Translations under genes and position numbers: made by a program
The notes under the pieces: model-generated
Database searches by the model: none
What the model was told of the DNA's origin: nothing
The model's input: the letters and a program-made list of their open reading frames with translations, nothing else
Origin: Anaerolineales bacterium
Lineage (GTDB): Bacteria; Chloroflexota; Anaerolineae; Anaerolineales; Villigracilaceae
Reading direction: 5' to 3'
DNA: 43,508 nucleotides
Assembly (NCBI GenBank): GCA_019187665.1
Contig: JABARH010000042.1
Location: 1 to 43,508, forward strand
Shown here: positions 38,520 through 43,508 of the stretch, one piece after another
How the letters are laid out: every line of letters begins with the position of its first letter
How positions within the stretch are numbered: the first letter of the stretch is position 1

Positions 38520-40784
38520 TCATTTTGGTTTGGGCGTGTTGGTGGGAATTCCGCCGAAGGGAGTGGGGGTGTACAAGTTGGGGCCTCCGATTGGACCGAA
38601 CCACACGAACGAATTTTGCGGACTGCCATAGACATACGCCTCCACGATGTAGCGGAAGATCGGCGCGGCGTAATCAGAGCCTTCGCCCACGTTTTCGAGA
38701 ATTACGGCAACCGCGATGTTTCCCTTTTTTGCTTCCGCGTCATTGAAGAAAGTGTATCCGGCAAACCACGCATGCGGCAGGGTCCCGATTCCGCTTTGAG
38801 CGGTGCCGGTTTTGCCAGCCACGGGAATGGTCATACCGCCGATGCGGAAGTTGGCTGTGCCGCGCGAACTCTTGATGACCATCACCATCGATTCTTGCAA
38901 CGCCTTGAGGCGGAACGGCTGGATGGGCAGCAGGCTCGTCGCTTCGGGCGCGAACTCTTCGTTCACGCTTCCATCCGCGGCGATCACCTTTTCGACAATC
39001 TGCGGACGGTAGAGTGTGCCGCCGTTGCCGATGGCCGCCATGAAGCGCGCCACCTGCAACGGTGTGACCAGCACATCTCCCTGACCGATGGATTGATTCG
39101 TGGCGGCGATCTCATCGGTCGCATCGAGGATCTGGCCGGGCTCTTCGTCAATCTCGATCCCGGTCGGCGAACCAAGACCGAAGGCGCGCGCCATGTTGGC
39201 AATGTCGCTGCCGCGGTTGTTGCGGAACAGGTCGAGTCCGATATGATAGAAGTAGGGATTGCACGAACGCATCAAGCCTTCCTGCAGGGTCAGCAACCCG
39301 GATGGGCGGCTGTCGGTGGAATTACATTCGCGCCCGGACTGCAAACGCAACTGGCAATGCTCATAGGTCCAGTCGTAGAGAGTGCGGTCGGCGAGTTCGG
39401 AAAATTCGTACTGGCAGTCGTAGGTGGTTTCGGGCTGGTAGAGTCCGCTTTCCAGTCCGGCCGAGAACGTGATGACCTTGAAGACCGAGCCGAGCGGGTA
39501 TTGTCCCTGCGTGGCGCGGTTCACCAGCGGGCGCTGCGAATCGTTGAGCAGGTCGCTCAACAGATAGCCGTTGTTGATATTTTGCGGATCGAAGGTGTTC
39601 GAATCGAAAGTGGGCGAGGAGGCCATCGCCAGCACGCGCCCTGTATTGCGTTCCATCACCACGATCGAACCGCTGAAATTGGAAAGGGCCTTTTGCGCGT
39701 AATATTGAAGTTCCTTGTCCAGCGTCAGGTACACATCGCTCGATTCGACCGGTGCCACGTTGGCAATCTGCTGGATGGGCTGTCCCTGCGCGTTGACCAC
39801 ATAGAGCGAGCCGCCGTGCTTGCCAGCCAGCAATGCTTCTTCGGTTTTCTCCACGCCTGCCCATCCGACGCGCTCGTTGCCGCAATAGCCCTGGCGTTTA
39901 TAGGCGTCTATGTTCTCCGGCGAGATGCCGAGCGCGTATCCGAGAACCGCCGACCCCGCCCCGCTGTTGGCATAGTAGCGCGAGGTGTATGGATTGGTGA
40001 CGATGCCGCTGTAGCCGGTGTTGATCAGCGCCGCGCCCTCCTCCACGGATGTGGTGCCGACGCCGATATACCAGCCGGGGCCGGAGGCAAGAATCTGGTT
40101 TTCGATGTATTTCGGGTTGACGCCGGTCACGCGCCAGAGTTCATTCGTCATCGCGGAGAGATTTTGAAAATTGACGAGACCTGTGTCCACGCCCAGCGCC
40201 ACCGCCTCGGCGGTGGTTACCAGCGGCGCGCCGCGGATGTCGAAAATATCGCCGCGCAGCGGGGCTTTGCAATCCAGCGCGAGACGGTTGCCGCCGCTCA
40301 ATTCGGGCAGGATTAAACTTTCATTCCATTGAAGTTTCCACTGACCGTTTTCAAGATGGAGATACGCGGTGAAGTCGCGCGCGATCGCGCCCGCCAGAGT
40401 CGAGTCATATGTGACGCGGAACGGAATCTGCGCGGCGGCCGGGCTGAGCGCCGCCTGCCCAATTTCATAGTCCACGCCGACCGCGCTCATGGTGTTGAGC
40501 GCCTCGCGGTATTTCAAAACGAAATCGTCCTGTGTGATCGCGGCTTGACTCGCAGAATCCAATTGCGCGTACATGCTTACGTAATCGTTGCCCTTTAATG
40601 CTTCGAGGAACGCGCGCAATGCGGGCGAGGCGTCTGCCGCGTGTGTGACACCGATGACCGGCGTGGGCAAATGCGAGGTGGGAGTCGGCTTGGAAAAAAT
40701 GGGAGGATTGGCTGTGCCGCCGTTTCCGCAAGCGGCCAGCAGAATCAAGACCACAGCCAAATTCAACCAGCGAAGAAATTTCAT
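38520..40784 (-). CDS. Class B penicillin-binding protein, MecA_N type lipoprotein
   Basis: The 754-residue transpeptidase begins MKFLRWLNLAVVLILLAAC, giving a lipobox AAC. A MecA_N/NTF2-like domain (about 52-155) is followed by the PBP dimerisation domain and the transpeptidase domain. The active-site motifs are intact: S433-V-F-K436, S507-C-N509 and K658-T-G. It should cross-link peptidoglycan. This complements the dead class A homologue at 7648-10119. The ATG at 40784 overlaps the maf stop in an ATGA and has an AAAGGA site 6 nt upstream. The C-terminal tail is Pro/Thr-rich. Confidence 0.9.
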   Translation of the reverse strand: MKFLRWLNLAVVLILLAACGNGGTANPPIFSKPTPTSHLPTPVIGVTHAADASPALRAFLEALKGNDYVSMYAQLDSASQAAITQDDFVLKYREALNTMSAVGVDYEIGQAALSPAAAQIPFRVTYDSTLAGAIARDFTAYLHLENGQWKLQWNESLILPELSGGNRLALDCKAPLRGDIFDIRGAPLVTTAEAVALGVDTGLVNFQNLSAMTNELWRVTGVNPKYIENQILASGPGWYIGVGTTSVEEGAALINTGYSGIVTNPYTSRYYANSGAGSAVLGYALGISPENIDAYKRQGYCGNERVGWAGVEKTEEALLAGKHGGSLYVVNAQGQPIQQIANVAPVESSDVYLTLDKELQYYAQKALSNFSGSIVVMERNTGRVLAMASSPTFDSNTFDPQNINNGYLLSDLLNDSQRPLVNRATQGQYPLGSVFKVITFSAGLESGLYQPETTYDCQYEFSELADRTLYDWTYEHCQLRLQSGRECNSTDSRPSGLLTLQEGLMRSCNPYFYHIGLDLFRNNRGSDIANMARAFGLGSPTGIEIDEEPGQILDATDEIAATNQSIGQGDVLVTPLQVARFMAAIGNGGTLYRPQIVEKVIAADGSVNEEFAPEATSLLPIQPFRLKALQESMVMVIKSSRGTANFRIGGMTIPVAGKTGTAQSGIGTLPHAWFAGYTFFNDAEAKKGNIAVAVILENVGEGSDYAAPIFRYIVEAYVYGSPQNSFVWFGPIGGPNLYTPTPFGGIPTNTPKPK

Positions 40785-41446
40785 TCGATTCCTTTCAAAA
40801 TGTCCGCGAAAACCGGGCAACGATATTTTAAAAATAACTGGCAATTGGATGGCACATCCGCGTGCGGCGGAAACCCCAATTGCTTTAACATGCGCGCCAC
40901 GTGGCACATGGGCAGTCCCATCACGCTGGCGTAACAGCCGCTCATCGCAGCGACCGGCTGAAAACGCGGATGCTGGATCGCGTACGCGCCAGCCTTGTCG
41001 AGCGGGTCGCCGCTCGCAACATAAGATTCAATTTCATCATTCGAATAATCACGCATCGGGACATCGGTCACACAGATATCCGTGCGGATGACTCCGTCGC
41101 CGACTCTCAGCGCCGCGATGCCGGTGTAGACCTGGTGGACTCGCCCGCGCAGTTGATTCAACATGCGCTTCGCCTCCGATGGGTTGGCGGGTTTGCCCAA
41201 AATCGAGGAGTCGGCTGCCACAGTCGTATCCGCCGCGAGGACGATCTGATCCGTCTTCGCGCGCGACGCGGAGACACGCGCCTTCTCCTCAGCCAGCCGC
41301 AAAACGTACTCGCGCGGAGATTCGTTCCCTCGCACGCTCTCGTCCACATCCGCGACAATGACCTCGAAATCCCAGCCGCCCAGCGCGATCAATTCCTTGC
41401 GGCGCGGGGAGTTGGAGCCTAACACGAGGAGCGGGTTCGCGTGCAT
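40781..41446 (-). CDS. Maf-family nucleoside triphosphate pyrophosphatase
   Basis: The 221-residue protein has the Maf signature LLVLGSNSPRRKELIALGG (residues 6-24), DVDESV, the catalytic-type VLAADTTVAADSSILGKP and YVASGDPLDKAGAYAIQ. Maf proteins hydrolyse non-canonical or excess NTPs to NMPs and are linked to septum formation arrest. The C-terminus is longer than usual by about 20 residues (QLFLKYRCPVFADILKG). The ATG at 41446 lies 8 nt after a TAGAAT box, with no ribosome binding site. It is translationally coupled to the PBP gene. Confidence 0.92.
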   Translation of the reverse strand: MHANPLLVLGSNSPRRKELIALGGWDFEVIVADVDESVRGNESPREYVLRLAEEKARVSASRAKTDQIVLAADTTVAADSSILGKPANPSEAKRMLNQLRGRVHQVYTGIAALRVGDGVIRTDICVTDVPMRDYSNDEIESYVASGDPLDKAGAYAIQHPRFQPVAAMSGCYASVMGLPMCHVARMLKQLGFPPHADVPSNCQLFLKYRCPVFADILKGIE

Positions 41447-41454
41447 GGGAGAAA

Positions 41455-41460
41455 ATTCTA
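41455..41460 (-). promoter_or_regulatory. -10 box upstream of maf
   Basis: The complement is TAGAAT, 8 nt before the ATG at 41446. No ribosome binding site lies between. Confidence 0.4.
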
Positions 41461-41489
41461 ACACACCCAGCCCCCACCGCCCTGCGGGC

Positions 41490-41525
41490 ACCTCCCCCAT
41501 TTTCAAAGAGCGAAAATAGGGGAGG
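41490..41525. repeat. Palindromic repeat between maf and xpt
   Basis: CCTCCCCCATTTTC pairs with GAAAATAGGGGAGG across a short loop, with one mismatch. C-runs flank it (CACCCAGCCCCCACC). It is of the same general type as the elements inside the PBP and GT4 genes. Confidence 0.6.
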
Positions 41526-41597
41526 CAGGTGAGGACTGGCAGGTTTGCATCGGAGGTTGTACAATGGCAGAAAAATTGTCTGGACGAAAGAGGCAGA

Positions 41598-42173
41598 ATG
41601 AAGGAACTTCAGGAACGGATTTTGCAGGACGGGAAAAATCTTGGCAACGGTATTCTGAAAGTGGATAGTTTCGTCAATCATCAAGTGGACCCCATGCTGA
41701 TGGACGCCTGCGGCAGGGAATTTGCGCGGCGCTTCGCCAATGTCGGCGCGACGAAGATTCTCACGGCGGAGATCTCCGGCATCGCCCCAGCCTTGACCAC
41801 GGCGATCCATCTCGGCTTGCCGGTCGTCTATGCCCGCAAGCACAAACCCATCACCATGCCGGACCAGGTCTACCTCACACTCGCGCCCTCACACACGAAG
41901 GGACGCATGGTCGAGTTGATCATCTCGCCGGAATATCTGGCGAACGATGAAAAGGTTTTGATCATTGACGACTTCCTCGCATCCGGCGCGACCATCCTCG
42001 GGCTGGTCCGACTCGCGGAAGCATCCGGTTCGCGCGTGGTCGGCATCGGCGCGTTGATCGAGAAACTCTTCGAGGGCGGGCGTGCCTCGCTCGAATCGCT
42101 GGGCGTGCCGGTCGAGTCGCTGGCGTGCATCACGAAGTTGGGCGAGGATGGGAAGATCGAGTTTCGTGATTAG
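41598..42173 (+). CDS. xpt: Xanthine phosphoribosyltransferase
   Basis: The 191-residue protein begins MKELQERILQDGKNLGNGIL and includes FVNHQVDPMLM, TAEISGIAPALTTAIHLGLP, YARKHKP and the PRPP site VLIIDDFLASGATILG, a clear match to Xpt. It salvages xanthine to XMP using PRPP. The start at 41598 follows GAGG at 6 nt; TACAAT at 41560-41565 is a possible -10 box. The leader is too short for a purine riboswitch. Confidence 0.92.
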   Translation: MKELQERILQDGKNLGNGILKVDSFVNHQVDPMLMDACGREFARRFANVGATKILTAEISGIAPALTTAIHLGLPVVYARKHKPITMPDQVYLTLAPSHTKGRMVELIISPEYLANDEKVLIIDDFLASGATILGLVRLAEASGSRVVGIGALIEKLFEGGRASLESLGVPVESLACITKLGEDGKIEFRD

Positions 42174-42245
42174 TGATCAGTCATCAGTCATCCGTGATCC
42201 GTGATTAGTCATCAGTGATCAGTCATCAGTGATCAGTCACAGTTT
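42174..42245. repeat. Degenerate tandem of CAGTGATCAGT words
   Basis: About 70 bp consist of variants such as AGTGATCAGTCATCAGTCAT and CCGTGATTAGTCATCAGTGA, repeated four to five times. Related words sit inside the heparinase-like gene (24635-24665) and after holB (37538-37560). No terminator-like hairpin for xpt is evident here. Confidence 0.75.
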
Positions 42246-42260
42246 TCAGCGGACGGTTGG

Positions 42261-42608
42261 TTGAGGAAGTTATCGCGGTCGCGGCTGGCGCGAATTATCA
42301 TTGGATGGATGTTTGAACATATGAGCTTTGCGATTCCCGTCAAACGCCTGCGCGAGACCGGGACGTTGATGGCGTTTTATCACCCGACGCCTTCGTATCC
42401 TTTCCACGTGTTGATCGTGCCGAAGAAGGCAATCGCGTCACTGACCGAACTCGACCCGAATGACGCCGCCTTTCTGGCCGACCTATATTCCACCGTTCAA
42501 CATCTGGTGAACGAATTCAAACTCCCCGCGTACAGACTCATCGTCAACGGTGGGGAGTTTCAGGAGGTTCCGCAGTTGCATTTTCACCTGATTGCTAGCG
42601 CCTCTTGA
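42261..42608 (+). CDS. HIT-family protein
   Basis: The 115-residue protein shows SFAIPVKRLRETGTLMAFYH, YPFHVLIVPKKAIASL, AYRLIVNGGEF and QEVPQLHFHLIA. The family His triad H-x-H-x-H reads Q-L-H-F-H, so the first His is replaced by Gln while the catalytic middle and last His remain. HIT proteins hydrolyse nucleoside phosphoramidates or dinucleotides. The start is TTG at 42261, the only start that keeps the N-terminal helix seen in this subgroup; the ribosome binding site is weak. An ATG at residue 17 or 21 is possible. Confidence 0.82.
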   Translation: MRKLSRSRLARIIIGWMFEHMSFAIPVKRLRETGTLMAFYHPTPSYPFHVLIVPKKAIASLTELDPNDAAFLADLYSTVQHLVNEFKLPAYRLIVNGGEFQEVPQLHFHLIASAS

Positions 42609-42635
42609 CCACGCGCAAATATAAAGTATACTTTA
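42605..42635 (+). promoter_or_regulatory. Promoter overlapping a perfect palindrome, ATPase gene
   Basis: TTGACC (42605-42610), a 16-bp spacer and TATACT (42627-42632) lie six bases before the ATG at 42639. The -10 box is embedded in the 14-bp perfect palindrome TAAAGTATACTTTA (42622-42635). The palindrome would suit autoregulation by a dimeric repressor, which is not present in the visible sequence. Confidence 0.7.
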
Positions 42636-42638
42636 AAT

Positions 42639-43382
42639 ATGCAAGGTATAAATAAGCCATTATTAAGATGTGCGAGAGAGCCGATTGAAACTTCCGTAAG
42701 GGAAGGTAAATCGTTTTTGCTGCTCGGTCCCCGTCAAGTGGGAAAAACTACGATTCTCGCGGAAGCCGTAGAGCATATCCAGCCCCTGCTGACCTATCAA
42801 TTGCAAAACCCCGCCACAAAAATCGAAATGGAACGCGACCCTGAACGCCTCATACGTGAGGCGCGCGCCATCAATGGTCACGTTACCGTGTTTATTGATG
42901 AGGCTCAGAAGGTTCCCACCTTGTTCGACGCGGCGCAGATCCTGATTGATGAGAAAAAGGCCAGTTTCTTTTTCACCGGATCATCCGCCCGCAAATTGCG
43001 AAGGAAGGGGATCAACCTGTTACCAGGGCGAATCCGTTTGATGACTCTCGACCCGCTTCTATGGGGGGAACTGGGATGGCTCGCCAACGGAGGTTCGCCC
43101 TCCATCCCTGCACTTGCGATGAATAATATAAACACGGTTGGCCTGACATTGGAAGATGCCATGGTCTATGGCAGCCTGCCGGGAATCCTTTCTGTATCCA
43201 CACAGGATTCAACTGATCTGTTGCACGCCTATGCCCGCCTGTATATTGAAGAGGAGATTCGCGCAGAGGCGTTGAGCCGCTCAATCGGACCTTTCTCGCG
43301 TTTTCTCGAACTTGCCGCTGCCGAATCGGGAACCGCTCCCAACCTGACCAAACTATCGAAAGAGTCGGGAGTCAGCGTTCCC
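42639..43382 (+). pseudogene. DUF4143-type AAA ATPase, 3' part lost
   Basis: The reading frame encodes an ATPase of the AAA_14/DUF4143 type. Walker A is GPRQVGKTT (residues 30-38), Walker B is VFIDEAQ (Asp87, Glu88), and FFTGSSARKL is the sensor region. The family normally continues with a DUF4143 domain of about 150 residues. Here the homologous part stops at SKESGVSVP (about residue 248), after which ten unrelated residues lead to a stop at 43415. The break at about 43382 coincides with the start of a sequence followed by a transposase-like start at 43478, so an insertion is likely. Genes of this type are often horizontally moved. Confidence 0.75.
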
Positions 43383-43508
43383 GGTAGCACTCCAGTAAAG
43401 CGTGGTAGTGCGTAAATCTTGCAGAAAACGGGGTTCACTGGCACACTCGTGCGATCAGCAAACCGAGCGAGAGGCCAATGAACCCACAAGAACTATTTTG
43501 CCCGAACA
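43383..43508 (+). mobile_element. Left end of a probable insertion sequence, cut by the window edge
   Basis: The first bases are GGTAGCACTCCAGTAAAGCG, followed by a partly complementary GGTAGTGC. The element is inferred from the abrupt loss of ATPase homology and from the transposase-like start at 43478. Its right end, terminal repeats and target duplication are outside the window. Confidence 0.55.
43478..43508 (+). CDS. N-terminus of a probable IS transposase with zinc ribbon
   Basis: After a GAGG site the frame opens MNPQELFCPN and runs off the window. The M-N-P-Q-x-x-F-C-x-N opening followed by a zinc ribbon is, as I recall, common in a family of IS transposases or their N-terminal modules in Chloroflexota and cyanobacteria. 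Ten residues are too few for proof. Confidence 0.5.
   Translation, partial: MNPQELFCPN

Noticed and set aside
38616..40316. 566-codon plus-strand frame
   Set aside because: It is the complement of the PBP gene with intact S-x-x-K, S-x-N and KTG motifs; the frame's composition is typical of a GC-rich antisense shadow.
41446..41598. Possible purine riboswitch before xpt
   Set aside because: The leader after the likely -10 box is about 30 nt and is largely a palindromic repeat; no purine-aptamer core is seen.
42174..42245. CRISPR array
   Set aside because: The repeat words are about 10-16 bp, degenerate and without unique spacers of constant length; no cas genes are in the window.

Overview
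The window reads as a chromosomal segment of a GC-rich, apparently single-membrane (monoderm) bacterium, most likely Chloroflexota of the class Anaerolineae. This is inferred from the gene set, from the many Thr/Pro-linker lipoproteins, from a leuS T-box leader, from start codons placed right after -10 boxes, and from many short palindromic repeats between and inside genes. No rRNA or marker gene fixes the taxon. Nearly every gene is chromosomal housekeeping or cell-envelope in type; only the right edge shows a clear mobile-element insertion.

Layout. 1-880: a partial gene leaving the left edge, a strong promoter, two tRNA-Ala genes (anticodons CGC and GGC) and a leucine T-box leader. 883-3735: leuS with a long Lys/Ala-rich N-terminal extension. 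3786-6570 (minus): an NTF2-like protein, an unknown protein, a LURP-one-like protein and a threonine-dehydrogenase-like SDR. 6638-10119 (plus): a lipoprotein and a class A penicillin-binding protein whose catalytic motifs are all altered. 10239-13241 (minus): yqeY, a 7TM-HD phosphodiesterase (PgpH type) and ybeY, closely packed. 13338-15520 (plus): a lipoprotein, a conserved dehydrogenase-like protein and an MgtC-family membrane protein. 15705-18020 (minus): a DUF4349 lipoprotein behind an ECF-type promoter, and a GT4 glycosyltransferase. 18287-22366 (plus): a membrane/GAF/winged-helix-like sensor, a TVP38-family protein, a chimeric acyltransferase-glycosyltransferase remnant and an alpha/beta hydrolase.

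22363-30582 is a minus-strand envelope or exopolysaccharide cluster: two tandem pairs of SGNH-like protein plus MBOAT O-acyltransferase, a Nudix hydrolase, a heparinase II/III-family protein and a second Nudix hydrolase. The likely transcription start lies just upstream of 30582. The two MBOAT genes share a nearly identical 540-bp block while the rest of each pair has diverged. 30662-32496 is bounded by a 142-bp inverted repeat pair (about 98% identical by eye) enclosing two exported 185-residue proteins. 32562-33452 is a double-GNAT protein, followed by a gene-free stretch full of hairpins.

33888-42608 holds an alkaline-phosphatase-superfamily protein, an FAD oxidoreductase, holB, rsgA, a MecA-type class B PBP overlapping maf, a xanthine phosphoribosyltransferase and a HIT protein. 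The window ends with a DUF4143-type ATPase gene cut at about 43382 by what looks like an insertion sequence, whose transposase starts at 43478.

The themes most worth following are palindromic repeats carried in frame inside three proteins, the dead class A PBP, the MBOAT/SGNH duplication with a conversion-like tract, the inverted-repeat-bounded module, and the recurrent -10/N6/ATG (leaderless) start geometry.
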